Source: Diplonema papillatum (Eukaryota > Euglenozoa > Diplonemea > Diplonemida > Diplonemidae). From it: a stretch of DNA of 64,000 nucleotides. Of this stretch, positions 32,083 to 43,066 are shown in pieces. The translations under genes were made by a program, and so were the position numbers. The DNA lies in the NCBI GenBank assembly GCA_030068145.1, contig JAPJBO010000771.1, positions 44,813-108,812 of the forward strand, in the 5' to 3' direction. Numbering within the stretch: position 1 is the stretch's first letter; each line of letters begins with the position of its first letter. The notes beneath the pieces were generated by a model. The model was not told where the DNA came from and searched no databases. It was given only the letters and a program-made list of their open reading frames with translations.

Positions 32083-32584
32083 TTGAGAGTTTGCGTCACG
32101 CGTTTTTTCATTCCTATGTCAACGTTGCTGGAACTTGCTCAATACAAGGCATTGATCTCATCATCAAAGACCAGTCACATTCAGCACCACTGGCGCGGGC
32201 TATAATTGAGTCAAACAATGATTGCAGCGACCTTGAAGCGCCCAGAGGGTTCCCGCGACATTGAGGCGAAACAACCAGGAAACAGAACGCATTGCTTTTG
32301 AGCTGGCTTCGTCTACAGAGCGCTCTTTTCTACCATATTGTTCTGTGCCCGTTTGTCAACGTCCTCCTTGTTCTCTTTCTCTTTTCGCTCTCGTTCGACT
32401 CGTCTTCACTACAAGGATGTTTTTGTCCTGTGCACTAGTTGATATGAATCCGACTGAAGCCCAAAAACCCTCCATCCACTTGCAGAGTGGCTAGAAAATA
32501 TGCCCACACACAAAAAGCGGTGTGTGTGCTTGCTTAAGTGCAGGGCTTCAAGTCGGTAGTGGCGAAGTATAGCCCACTTGTCAT

Positions 32585-32770
32585 TTTTACCAATCGGCTT
32601 TGATTTTCCGACATGTTGCTTTTGGGTCCCTCCTCTCCGAAGGGTGGGTGGGACGGATGGAGCAGAGGAGGTTGTCAGCTTCTCCATTCGGCACTCAACT
32701 CAAGACTCCTGTTCATCTTGCGGTGTTAGCTGCACGGGTTGTTCGATATCGGCGCCGGCTGTCGGGGCAC
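32585..32770 (+). repeat. Dispersed repeat, inverted pair with 52380-52590
   Basis: Shared segments include CTCCTCTCCGAA, GAGGTTGTCAGCTTCTCCAT, ACTCAAGACT with CTCAAGACT, and GCGGTGTTAGCTGCACGGG with GCGGTGTTGGCTGCACGGG. The 52-kb copy is on the minus strand. I see no conserved reading frame. Confidence 0.65.
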
Positions 32771-33361
32771 GCCAGCTTTCAGCTTTGCAAGGCCTCTTTG
32801 GGCCATCGTGATCCGATAATCGTTGAGGACGCCTTCCATGCGCAGCGTCGCGCGGATGTTGGGGATCGAAGTTGGCTTTAGCTCCTCGGCGCGGCACCAC
32901 CCGATGAACGCCAGCAACTGATCTGCCGGCGGTTGACTCTGAGTTGGGCTTGAATCACAAAATCTACCCCATGTTTCGGGCGGGCCTCACACATGTCTGA
33001 ACTACACCTTGTCCGACAAGGTGCCGGACAAGGTAGTTGACACCTGGCTATTTTGGATTGGCCCCGTGCAACAGCTGAGTCTTTACACAAGCGACACATC
33101 TCACCCAAGGATGTGGCAAGCTCCGTGACACGCCGCACGGTCAGACGGTGCAGCCAGGCACCTGGCTCTGATGTGGTTCTCTTGAGTACTTGCTTGAGGC
33201 ACCCGATCGGGGATCGAGTGTGGCTGCGGTGGCCAGCTTGAAGTTGTGAAACGGTGCAACCAGTCGCTCTGAGGCACCCAGAACGTCTTGAGACGTCTCG
33301 GGTGGGGCATTGAAGCCAGCTATATGCCTACGGACAAGGAAACACCAAAAACGGCTGGGTC

Positions 33362-33615
33362 AAAAATTTGGGTCAAAATTTTTGGTCGAATTTTTTGGGG
33401 TCCATTTTTGGGTCGAAAATTTTGGTCGAAATTTTGGGTCCAATTTTTTGGGGTCGAAATTTTGGGTCCAATTTTTTGGTCCAAATTTTTGGTCGAAAGT
33501 TTTGAGGTCCGATTTTTTGGCATCGAAATTTTGGGTCTAATTTTTTGGTCCAAATTTTTTGGTCCAATTTTTTGGTCGAAATTTTGGGTCCAATTTTTTG
33601 GTGTCGACATTTTTG
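33362..33615 (+). repeat. AT-rich minisatellite of TTTTTTGGTCGAAATTTTGG units
   Basis: About fourteen imperfect units of 15-26 bases are built from TTTGGGTCCAATTTTTTGG and TTTTGGTCGAAA. Several frames stay open across it, which explains misleading Phe/Trp/Lys-rich ORFs on both strands. Not considered coding. Confidence 0.8.
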
Positions 33616-33774
33616 GTCAAAATCTCGTTGGGCAAAAATTTGTGGGCAAAATGTTGGAGCAAATTTTGGTCGAAAATTTTGCCCTGGAATTTTTGGATGT
33701 TTCGGCCGAGTCAAAGCATGCACGCCACCGGCACCACAGGTGGCCGGTCCTCAAAAGACTTTCTACACGACCAA

Positions 33775-33842
33775 ACAAACTTTGTGCCCTTATATCCCGC
33801 TTCAAACAAATTTTGTGCCCTTATATCCCAATCTGGGATATA
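33775..33842 (+). repeat. 29-bp repeat, left of 28S fragment
   Basis: Two units of CTTCAAACAAATTTTGTGCC plus CTTATATCCC. Three more units lie to the right of the 28S fragment at 34359-34455. Confidence 0.8.
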
Positions 33843-33850
33843 GGTGTCTC

Positions 33851-33870
33851 GATGGTGGGTGTCCACTAAC

Positions 33871-33914
<44 letters not shown>

Positions 33915-34105
33915 TTACCCTACTGATGGAGAGAGAGCCCATCGGGCCAGCGCATTCCGACAGCAATACGGGGTAGTACGAGAGGAACTCCCGTTTCTAG
34001 TCCCTGGTATCTACGGTTGTTCGATCGGACAGTGCCGTGATGCTACCACTGGATGGATTATGGCTGAACGCCTCTAAGCCAGAACCCAGTCTAGAGGAAT
34101 GCGTG
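33851..34105 (+). rRNA. Large-subunit (28S) rRNA, 3-prime domain fragment
   Basis: This matches the conserved 3-prime domain of eukaryotic 28S rRNA: AACGTGAGCTGGGTTTAGAC, CGTCGTGAGACAGGTT, TTTTACCCTACTGATG, the sarcin-ricin loop AGTACGAGAGGA (33975-33986), and GGATTATGGCTGAACGCCTC with CTAAGCCAGAA. About 255 bases of recognisable core are followed by a variable tail to about 34330 that ends GTTGTATTGT, resembling the normal 3-prime end. The rest of the rDNA is absent, and unrelated sequence with a 29-bp repeat borders both sides. It is therefore a partial, probably non-functional, rDNA fragment; an unusual expressed fragment cannot be excluded. Confidence 0.85.
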
Positions 34106-34330
34106 AGTTACTCAGGGCATGGGGGGGTTCGCTTGCACCACCGTGTGTTGTTTTCTCACTCACGACTCTTTTCCCCCCTGTTGTGTTTGGGTGTTTTGTC
34201 GCGAAGGGGTAGACCCGCATGACCTCACATCCGTTCAACGCGTGGTTCGGTACTTACAGCACTTGAGACGACCCACGTTGTATTGTTTCCCCCCCTCTAG
34301 AGCCTCCTTCGAAGGCAGCAAGGCAGCCCC
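34106..34330 (+). rRNA. Variable 3-prime tail of the 28S fragment
   Basis: Continuous with the conserved core and ending near a GTTGTATTGTTTCC and CAGCAAGGCAGCC segment that resembles the terminal helix region of 28S rRNA. The middle (34137-34265) recurs alone at 17060-17185 and, shortened, at 46938-47016. Part of it may be downstream spacer and not mature rRNA. Confidence 0.5.
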
Positions 34331-34358
34331 CCTGGAGTATTTTTATGGTAAATTTCCC

Positions 34359-34455
34359 TTATATCCCACCCCAAACAAATTTGTGCCCTTATATCCCACT
34401 TCAAACAAATTTGTGCCCTTATATCCCACTTCAAACAAACTTTGTGCCCTAGTCA
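34359..34455 (+). repeat. 29-bp repeat, right of 28S fragment
   Basis: Three units of CTTCAAACAAATTTGTGCCC plus TTATATCCCA, the same unit as at 33775-33842, so the 28S fragment is boxed between copies in the same orientation. Confidence 0.8.
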
Positions 34456-34516
34456 CGAAAACCTATCCATTCAAAACAGGCGAAGAAGATGTGGCCCGCG
34501 ATTCGAGCAGCAGGAA

Positions 34517-35357
34517 ATGAGAGACCGAGACGACCTCATCCGGGCGCTCCGCAAGGCGCTGCACGAGGTGAAGCGGTTCTCGCGGAAGATATCGACACTG
34601 AACCAAGCCCAGCTCAAGGCGGCGTTCGACGCGGACCCGGCCGCGACGCCCGTCATCGGACTCGGCTACCAGCTAACGCCCGAAATGCGGAAGGTCAAGG
34701 CGGAGGAAGCCCGGCAGAAGCAGCTCGCGAAGCTGCACAAACTCAAAGAAAAAGAGCTCCTCCGCGCCTGGAAGGAGGCGCAACGCAGGGCCGCCAGCAG
34801 ACCCGACCTTCCCCCGCACCTGCGACCCCCCCCTTCTTCCACGGCAGTCGAACCCCCCATGCCGAACCCCCTCCAGCACGAAGTCGAGGTAGCCCGCGCG
34901 CAAGGCATTAACACCGCCACGAGAGAACTGCGGTCAAGATACAAGTCGGCTGCGCCGCCATTCGCGACTTCTCTTGGTGAGCTGTACCAGAGAGACGTAA
35001 TCGGACCCAGGGTCACGCCGCCTCGATCGAAGAAGGGCGAGTCGGAGGAGAGAGAGAAGAAAAAGCGGCGAAGAAGGCGAAGGAGGCCCAGCCGCTTTTT
35101 TTCCAGACGTGCCGTACCACGCGTTCAGCGCGGCCATGCGGAGGGCGTACTGGCAGCAGAGGGTCGACAGGGAGGAGCGGGTCCGCGAAAGGCAGTTCCG
35201 GGCCGAGCTGGAGACCCCCGCAGTCCCGCGTGCGCCGTTCGTGGCGCCTGTGGACCCCGGCTGGCTGCCCGGCGAAGGGCCGGCTGACGCATGGCTTCGT
35301 ACCCTGCCACTGTCGAGCGCCTCAAACAAGAGCTCGTCTTCGGGCCGCTCTAAATGA
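34517..35357 (+). CDS. Hypothetical basic protein, frame change near 35030
   Basis: From the ATG at 34517 the frame reads a charged helical protein (MRDRDDLIRALRKALHEVKR; later KAEEARQKQLAKLHKLKEKE, LLRAWKEAQRRA). Its composition turns implausibly Arg-rich after about 35030. A different frame then reads a better continuation, FFPDVPYHAFSAAMRRAYWQ and onward through ERQFRAELETPAVPRAPF to a stop at 35357. A one-base indel, a tiny intron or programmed shifting would connect them; I saw no convincing intron. GC content is clearly higher than in the flanks. No family is recognised. The first part is fairly convincing as coding. Confidence 0.5.
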
Positions 35358-35359
35358 AC

Positions 35360-38140
35360 GTGGCCTGACTAGCTGTGTTCCAAACTCCTGGTGCAAGCAC
35401 CCGTCATGGTAGTCGCCACCTGGGTCATAGTTTTGAGTCCTGTCCGAGACTCGCTCGCACGAGGAAGTGGCGCGAATCACTTGTCGCAGGAATGGCTATC
35501 TTGGGCTCGATGTTTCCGTTGCCGCCGTTCTTTGAACCTTGCATCGGGTCGCCATATCTGAGAACTTCCCGCTTTTCTATTCTGGAAAAAAAACGGAAGG
35601 GGATAAGGGAATGGCTTAAAGGATCGGGCACAGCGCGCTTGAAAGAAGCAAACGACGGTCAAAAAGACTGAAGCATCCACGTATGCCAGGACAAGCATAC
35701 AAGAACTTGTACTAAGCACTCAGCAAACCTACTGTCTTGCACGTTTCTTTGAGTGAGCTAACCTCCTCCGATTCCGTTGTACCTTCCGATTCATGGGTGC
35801 TGCTTTCAGTCGAACGCCTCCCTCATTATCTTTCGAATTCGGTGGGGCACCTCTTGAAGTCTTCGTTCCGACATAGCGAACAGTAGCAAAAAAGGCTCCG
35901 GTATCCGACTGTATTGTGCGCAATGTTGTCCGAACTCTGGCACAGAGGAGAAGCAGAAGATGCTTGCGAATTCCCGGGAGTTCAATCGTTGCGGATTCGG
36001 GTAAAACGATCAGGACCTCTGGAAGGAAGTGAAAACACCTCGGAGAACTTCCCGCACTCATACAGCGAACAGGACGGCTGTATACAATCTTGGGGGAGGC
36101 GGGACGGGGCGCGGTTGACTCTCCAGCATACACTTCCTGTTCTGCAATGCATATCATCGCCACAGATTCTTTGCACGCTATTCAACAACGGCGAGGGGGT
36201 GACCTGGCTTATATAAGGGCTCAAAACGGGAAACCAGTAGGTAGGGCTTGTGGTTGCTTGGAGGGATGTCTCATGCTTTTTCGGGGCTTTGCCAGGACCT
36301 GAAAAGCTTCCTTTTTTCCAGAAAGTCGTTTCAATGCCACCTTCGTGGAGAAACGGCTTGGCTCAAGAACTTTTGCGCATTTGGTTTCTGCTGCTCGGAA
36401 ACGAAATAAGTGGACTTGCTCGGAACTTGCCTACCGCTTGTCGATGATATCCAGTCGCTCTCTCCGACACCTATTTTGTTTTCCCTTGTTTCTTACCCCT
36501 ATTTTCGTTCAACATTATTCCGCGTGCGCTATTTCTCTGCGACACCTTCGGCCTAGCTGCATGTGCGCGGGCCTGTCCGTCGACCGACACAAAGGACCCA
36601 CTTTCCAGACTTTTGCGACGAGTTGTGCGGCTAAACCATCACTGTACACTAGTCCAGGGTTCGGAGCTTTGCCAGTGAAGACAACTGAGCATAGACAGAA
36701 AAAGAAATACTCGAGGACTGCCTTGTGTACGCGTGATCGTCATTTGAAAGTGAAAGGGGAGAAGCGCAAAAGGTTAGATTTCCACATCATTTCTGTAGGC
36801 TTCCCTAGATTTGGGCGACGGTGACGACAAAAAAATTAGCATGGGGCGTTCTTGTGTTTGTGCGCACTAGCAGCTCCACTTCACCCAGGCATTTTGCGTT
36901 TTCCTCTTTTTTGTTTGTGCTGCTTGGGTAATTTCACGTAAAACTAATTTTTAGTACCAACAATGAAACGCAAAAATACTAGAGGGGCTGCGTTGTGCTC
37001 ATTTCGAAGGGGGCTAGAGGGGGAGAAAACAATACAACTACAAAGTGAGTCTTTTTTGTTTACGCCGGGCTACAGCACTTTTACCTCCTTTGATCTTTCG
37101 CAACTGGCAGTCCTCAAGCATTTCCTACAAGCAGGTACTTATACAAAAAGAAAACCTTGACGATTGTAGCGTCAGTTTTAGCCAGTGAAGTGACCCGACT
37201 GTGATGGAATAGAAATTGCACAGCAGCCGGGGAGCAACTGTAAAAACGAAGTAGGGACCACGTCTCATTCGGACGCTTGCAACTGGTGCACCAGTGCAAC
37301 AAAGTATCGTCAGCCAGCAACAGAATACCAGAACAGAAATGAATGCAAAGGGGTCATTCTCAGCATAGCTTTTTCAGTGGAACTTTTTTCCCCTTGTTTT
37401 AGATGATCGGTTCTGTCATCCGTGACCAACCGCGAACGTTCCAACAGTGTGCGTTTCCGCACAGATGAAGCAGAAAAGACAGTTTGTACGCCATGACCAT
37501 CCTAACCAACTGCCCAAGTTTTCTGAACGGACCAAACGCCAAACATAGGCGGGCGGGTTTTCCAGGGTACGAAACCCTTCTGCGGAAAGACCAGAGTAAA
37601 GGACATGACTCCACTACGGAGAATCTGAGGCTTCCGAAAAAGGGGTTTCATTGATCCCCCAGCTCGGTCCGATTTTAGACCTGTTGCTCGCATTAAACAG
37701 GCCTGGGTAGGCTTGTTCATCTTTCTGTTTTCGGACGCTTTTTGGGCTGAATCGATGAACACGTACGACAGAACGCGAATGACTATTACACGGTGTCGGT
37801 GAGCTTGCCATTGACCTTAATTGCGAAGCAGGGCCTCCTCACAGAGCTAATACGGGCTAGATAAGAAACCGGGAAAGAGACACAGCCTAATTTTAAGCAA
37901 ACCTACTTTATCCCAGCGTACATGGAGAAGTGGTGGATCGTGAAAGACCGAATGCTCGTTCTTTCACTTAAAAAGTAGCTCTTGCACCGTGCCGTAACCC
38001 ACAGCCGCCCCAGATAACACGCTGGTGTCAGTTGTAAAGGATTTTTAGTAAGCAGCGGACTAGCTTTTCTCAATGTCAGAGACTGCAATTTTCACCAGAC
38101 ATTGCGGTTCCGTTGAAGCGGCGGGAGGTAGATAAGATGC
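35360..38140. other. No supported gene between the basic ORF and the kinase
   Basis: Short overlapping frames only. A segment near 36985-37035 resembles, inverted, the end of the 28S tail region (GGGCTAGAGGGGGA and AACAATACAAC). GCATATCATCGCCACAGATT at 36147 is similar to 58788-58830 (GCAGATTATCGCCACAGGCT), both encoding M-x-IIAT-x-SLHAI, a short shared coding-like start. Nothing else was identified. Confidence 0.4.
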
Positions 38141-38144
38141 AAGT

Positions 38145-41100
38145 TCACAGTGCGAGAAGCTGGGACAAGGTCAGGAAGTCGCTGAAGCGCAGGCTCGTTT
38201 TGGACGACACCGTGCTAGTGCTAGTGGTGGTGGTAGTGGGCGACCGCTCGTCGAAGCTGCTCTTGGTGGCCCCGGCGGTGGTGTTGCCGGCGGGGTTGGC
38301 GCCGCTGGTGTTGCTGCTGCTGCGGCTCTCTCCGCTGCTGCCGGTGTCCGGTGTGCTGCTCTCGCTCTCGGACGCGGGGTTTGCGTCGAAGTACGGATCG
38401 CGCTGTAACTGAACCGCTGTAGGCCGCTCCGACGGGCGCATGGTGAAGCAACGCTTGAGGACTCTCCCAAAGTCACCTTGGTCTCCAATCACCGGGACCT
38501 CGCTGCTCGCCGCGAGCAGGCTCAAGCGGTAGATCGCCTGGTACGCCGTCTCGTTTTTGTCCACGTTTGGAGGCAACCCTTTGGCCATTTCATGCAGCGT
38601 GCATCCGAAGGACCAGATGTCAGACGGCGTACCATGCACACACCCAGCCAGCACCTCCGGCGCCATCCAATACGGCGTCCCGTGCAGAGCACGCGCGGGG
38701 TAACGCAACGGCGTGTATTGGTCGTCTTCGAAGCACGACTCTCCGAAATCAGCCAACTTCACAATCCCGCACGCAAACAACAGCACGTTTTCCGCTTTAA
38801 TGTCACGGTGGACGATGTGCTTCTTGTGCGTGTGGACGAGAGCGGAGAGAATCTGCTTCCCGAAGTACTGGACAGCCCACGGTGGGAGGGTGCCGAGGAT
38901 GTTGATGAGGTTGCGCAGCGTGCCCTGATCGCCGAGTTCCTCGTACAGTTCGACTTTGCCCGGTTGGAAGTGCATGCTCACGATCGAGACGATGTTCGGG
39001 TGGTGCAGCTTCTTCAAGATCGCCGCCTCCCTTTTCAACTGGGACACTGCTGCCAGTGACCCGTGGTCGAGAAACTTCCCGGCCAAGAGTCTGCCGTCGC
39101 GCGTCAACACAGCGTGCACAGTAACGCCGGGCATCGAAGATGTGCCGAGCCTCTTGCATTTGATGTACGGCACTCGGCGTGTACGTGTACGTGTCTGAGA
39201 GCGCATGCGACGGATGCTAGGGAGGGAGCCGTCTGATAAAAGGGTGTTCTGTGTCAGGGCGCGGCCAGACGCTGATGACAAAGGGAACAGAGCAGGTTGC
39301 GCCTGACGCACCGCAGTCAGCAAGCCTTGGCGGTCGACTGAAAAAGCGGACGAGGCCCCCGTCGCGTTGCAGGATCCGGGCGTGCCGCTGGAGGTGGCAC
39401 CGTTCGAGTCGGCACCCGAGCCCGAGTTGCCGTTTTCCCCACCCGACGACGACACCGCCTCGTCGGGCCATCTCAATCTCGAGCCGCTTGGCTGCTGCTG
39501 GTACCTCCCACTGTGCGCGGCTGGGATTCCTGTCGTCGTGTCGCCCGAGGACTCGTCGTGCGCGGCGCCTTCCTCATCCAACGCCGGGTTCGTCAGCGTG
39601 CAGGCTCCGGGGGAACCCCGCGGGCTCGTGCAATTGCCGGCTACGCTTGCGCCATCTTTTTTCTCGTCCACCGTGCTTTGAAGGGCTGACGAGCCCCCCG
39701 GGGAGGCACCGTCGTACCCGAGCGAATCATCGCGTGAGTAGCGGGTCTGTCCAGTGGGCTGCTCTCCGACGACTTCGGTTGGATCGCTCGCCGAGTCGTC
39801 GCCGGAGGACGCGCGGCTCTCTGCGTCGCGGTGGCCGTCGGTTTGCGGGCACATCCCCCCGAACCCGTCGGCGGTCCGGTCAAACTCCTGCGCGAGGCTT
39901 CCCTCGGCGCTTAGGTCCTCGGACGCGCCGTTTTTGAACGACGACTTCCGCTTGTGTGTGTGGTGCTTTTTGGCTTTTCCGCCCGTCTGCGTGTCGCCGT
40001 TGGACGAAGCGCCCCCCTCGCTGGTCCTCACGGTGCCCCCGCTTTGGGCGCTCTTGTGGTGGTAGCACGGTGCGGAGGAGGACGAGTACCCGTTTGCGTG
40101 GCGGGTGTAGCTTCCGGCGCCCAGGTACGGCGTGCAGGGCGACGAAGCGGCGGCGAGGGATCCGTCCGCGCGGGGCGGCAGGCCCGACGTGGCTTCTGAT
40201 AGGGCTGCGTTGTGCTCGCACGACTCCCGGTCGGCTGACGGGGCTGTCGGGGTCGCGGTGGCGACGCTGTGCGGCGGACCTGCGCCGTGGCCGACGGGTG
40301 ATACCGAGCTTTTTAGGCTGCGCCCGTAAAACGGCGTCAGGCCTTCGATGCGAGCGCCGAGCCTCGGGTCATTGCCGGCCGTCGGATTCTGCGCGGCTGG
40401 AGTCAACGCCCCAGCCGTGTCGCCCCAGCCGCCGTTCGACGTGTCCGCGGCGCGTTCATTGTCCGGCGAAGCGGGATTCTCGTCTGTCTCGGACCCCGTC
40501 TTGCTGCTTCTGCTGCCGCTGCTGCTGTCTGGGCTCGGGCTGACGATCTCGACCGGTGTTTTCTTCCGCTCGTCGCACGTTTTGACCCTCGGCTTCTGCG
40601 CCCCCGCTTCCGCTTCCTTCGCCAGGCACGAAGGCACGCACACGCCGGGTTCCCGGAGTAGATCAAAGTCGTCGCCGGGGGTGCTGGAGGCGTCGCCGAC
40701 CAACTCGGGCGCGGCCGCCTGCTCTTGCCGGCCGGCGCGCGCCCATGCGGGAAGGGGTTGGAACTGGCTCGTTTCGCCAGGCAGATTCCGGGTCGGCGGG
40801 AACAGGCCGTGGTTGACGTGGGTGCCGCGGTCTGCGGGGCTCGTCGTCGAGCTGCGGGACACCGCCGTGTCGAACCCGGGGTCCCCTGCAGACGAACCCG
40901 ACGCGTCTGCCGCTTCCGCGTGATCTGCGGTGCCCGCGCGCCGGCTTCTGGGGGGCGGACCGGACTCTGGAGCGTCGCTGGCTTTTACCCGCAGCAGGCT
41001 TCGGGCCACTGCGGGTGTGGGGTCGGCCTGCACCCTGCGCGGCATGTGGCCGGTGCTGCCTGCCTTCCCGGGGGTGGGGTGGTGGTGGTGGTGGAAGTGC

Positions 41101-41570
41101 TTGCGGTGGTGGGAGAGGCTGACGCTGTGGGCGCGCGGAGGGTCTTCTGGGTAATCTTTTTTGCGCTGTCGGAGGCCGAAGGACAGCACACCAGGCCCTC
41201 GAACCAAGGGGCTGGAAGGCGTATCGTAGATAGGCTCGCCCCAGCCGTTGGAGAACGCCACTGGTGCTGCAGATTTGGCTTGATTGGCGGTGCACGACAG
41301 GTTGACGGCCTTCAGCAGGAAAGACACGATGTTCTTCTCACGAAACCAGGCCCCCGCCGCTACGCACGCAAAAGCCACCAGCATCGTGTGCCACGCCAAA
41401 CTAAACATCGCTTCCCTCGCGTGATACGTCAACACACTCACCATCATCGCAGCCGATACCCCAACCAACAACACCACGAGCTCCTTCATCGTAAACCTGT
41501 CTTCTCTGAAAAAATACATGTCCACTTCGACAGCCGGGACCTCGTCCCACCCGAAGTCACGCGACCGCAT
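38145..41570 (-). CDS. Membrane-anchored STE/MAPKKK-like protein kinase
   Basis: A single exon of 1141 residues from the first ATG (41570); the frame is open back to a GTG at 41618. Two hydrophobic segments near residues 30-49 (ELVVLLVGVSAAMMVSVLTY) and 57-76 suggest a membrane anchor or hairpin. Residues 100-790 are Ser/Gly/Pro-rich and disordered, with His runs. The kinase domain spans about 799-1058. It has the invariant Lys in LLAGKFLD (about 829), HRDIKAENVLL (about 921), DFGES (about 940), the STE-type GTPYWMAPEVL, and SDIWSFGCTLHEMA. The glycine loop is degenerate (LGTSSMPGVTVHAVL). The catalytic residues are present, so activity is plausible. Substrates and cell location are not evident. 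A Ser-rich C-terminal tail of about 80 residues follows the domain. Confidence 0.85.
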   Translation of the reverse strand: MRSRDFGWDEVPAVEVDMYFFREDRFTMKELVVLLVGVSAAMMVSVLTYHAREAMFSLAWHTMLVAFACVAAGAWFREKNIVSFLLKAVNLSCTANQAKSAAPVAFSNGWGEPIYDTPSSPLVRGPGVLSFGLRQRKKDYPEDPPRAHSVSLSHHRKHFHHHHHPTPGKAGSTGHMPRRVQADPTPAVARSLLRVKASDAPESGPPPRSRRAGTADHAEAADASGSSAGDPGFDTAVSRSSTTSPADRGTHVNHGLFPPTRNLPGETSQFQPLPAWARAGRQEQAAAPELVGDASSTPGDDFDLLREPGVCVPSCLAKEAEAGAQKPRVKTCDERKKTPVEIVSPSPDSSSGSRSSKTGSETDENPASPDNERAADTSNGGWGDTAGALTPAAQNPTAGNDPRLGARIEGLTPFYGRSLKSSVSPVGHGAGPPHSVATATPTAPSADRESCEHNAALSEATSGLPPRADGSLAAASSPCTPYLGAGSYTRHANGYSSSSAPCYHHKSAQSGGTVRTSEGGASSNGDTQTGGKAKKHHTHKRKSSFKNGASEDLSAEGSLAQEFDRTADGFGGMCPQTDGHRDAESRASSGDDSASDPTEVVGEQPTGQTRYSRDDSLGYDGASPGGSSALQSTVDEKKDGASVAGNCTSPRGSPGACTLTNPALDEEGAAHDESSGDTTTGIPAAHSGRYQQQPSGSRLRWPDEAVSSSGGENGNSGSGADSNGATSSGTPGSCNATGASSAFSVDRQGLLTAVRQAQPALFPLSSASGRALTQNTLLSDGSLPSIRRMRSQTRTRTRRVPYIKCKRLGTSSMPGVTVHAVLTRDGRLLAGKFLDHGSLAAVSQLKREAAILKKLHHPNIVSIVSMHFQPGKVELYEELGDQGTLRNLINILGTLPPWAVQYFGKQILSALVHTHKKHIVHRDIKAENVLLFACGIVKLADFGESCFEDDQYTPLRYPARALHGTPYWMAPEVLAGCVHGTPSDIWSFGCTLHEMAKGLPPNVDKNETAYQAIYRLSLLAASSEVPVIGDQGDFGRVLKRCFTMRPSERPTAVQLQRDPYFDANPASESESSTPDTGSSGESRSSSNTSGANPAGNTTAGATKSSFDERSPTTTTTSTSTVSSKTSLRFSDFLTLSQLLAL

Positions 41571-43066
41571 CGCCTGCGTGAGCGAAGAATGCCTCCGCTC
41601 CCTCCCCAATAGATTCACTCTTCAAACCCCGAACTCAGCATGCAGTTTTTTTCTTTTCTTCCTTCTGGGAAAAATCTTAGTTTACTCAACAGTTAAAACA
41701 GCCCCTGCCTCTCATGTCTTCTGCGAACAAGATGTTGCAGGTTCTGGCGCGGTGTCTGCTGTGCCTGTGCTTTTCGGGCAGCAACGCAACACAAGAAAGC
41801 GGCGGTAGGTGATCGGCGGGCGACGTGGGTGCGACTTCTGATACTGTTCGGAGGAGAGACGTGCAATGTCCTTCCAATCCACCCTGAAACAGACGATCCG
41901 CCATTCACGTGACTTGACTATGACCAACTGTGCCCCCGAGTCTATACGACGGAGTATCCAGAACCGTTCGAGCACGCTCTGCCGGCTCTAGCTAGACTTC
42001 TGTGGCCGGCCTTGAAACAAAACAACAACTGTCTTAAAACACGAACCTTTTGTCTCGTGACCGTTTGATGACTAGACTAGACTGGTATGCGTGCCCACGT
42101 GAAGAGCTTGACAAATTCGAGGAAAATGCACGTTCGAACAAAACATGACAGGGCACCATGCATCACGGCGGATAGAAGCGAGCTTCCGGGAAAGAAACGA
42201 CGACAATTTTATTTTCCCCCGACAACAGCAAGTGTCAGACTAGTCCACCCAAGGGTGGTTCTAAACTACTAGAGTAGGTAGGATCTCAACCGTTCGGGTG
42301 TTGCATGGGTTTAAAACTTGCTAATGCTTCCCTTTCACTAATGGGGAGTCCTTTATCTTGTGTCTTGGGCGATGAACGTCGGCCCAGGCCTTCTTCTTTT
42401 TTTCGATGTGTTGGTTGTAAGTTGTCGATGAGAATATCGGAGAAAGCCTGCTACAAGAATCAAGCTTCACGTGTGCAGTGATACTTCAGAGCCACGGACC
42501 GAAAACATAATCGTCAAGACGCGGCGTACCTTAGGGCTTGGCACTTGCGCTGAACAACGAGCCCGTATAGACGGACACCCACAGCCTTGTGGACGGGGTC
42601 GTGGGGACTGTGCTACCTCAACTTTGCATGCTGCGGTAGCGGTGTCATTACACTTGCCCCGGAGCGAACCTCGTCTTTTTCTCTCTCTTTTCTTAATGTG
42701 TCGAATTCTTGTCATGGTAGCTTCTTGCTCTGTCTCTAGCGTCAGGAGAAGACCCCTTAGCTAGAGGGGAAGGCGAGAGATCCAGGCTGCTTGTGTAATG
42801 GGCTGATTGAGGCGAAGTACTGGGCCGCCGACGACGCTGGCTCTCTAAGACAAGGAAACGAGGCGAACACACAGCAACGCTACGTAACGTCGCCTGCTGC
42901 GTGAATGCGAGACTATGCCAAGGAGGAAGGGGTATGTGAGCAACAGAGACCTCGAAACCCAGTGATCCGGAATTCTAGGCTCAGAAGAAGGGTTCTTGGA
43001 CCCCCATTCGGTTTAAAAGAAATACGGACCCTGGAAAGTATATTGCGTAGACCCCATTTTCATAGG
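41571..43066. other. Intergenic, with repeat copy at 42443-42685
   Basis: The kinase promoter side and the 3-prime side of the MMPL gene meet here; both genes are on the minus strand. The only recognisable feature is the diverged partner of the 30839-31105 repeat. No coding frame is convincing. Confidence 0.45.

Noticed and set aside
33288-33892. 193-residue Phe/Trp/Lys-rich ORF and its opposite-strand partners
   Set aside because: Produced by the AT-rich minisatellite at 33362-33615 and the start of the 28S fragment.
39251-40923. Plus-strand ORFs of 190-230 codons
   Set aside because: Antisense shadows of the kinase's disordered GC-rich region.
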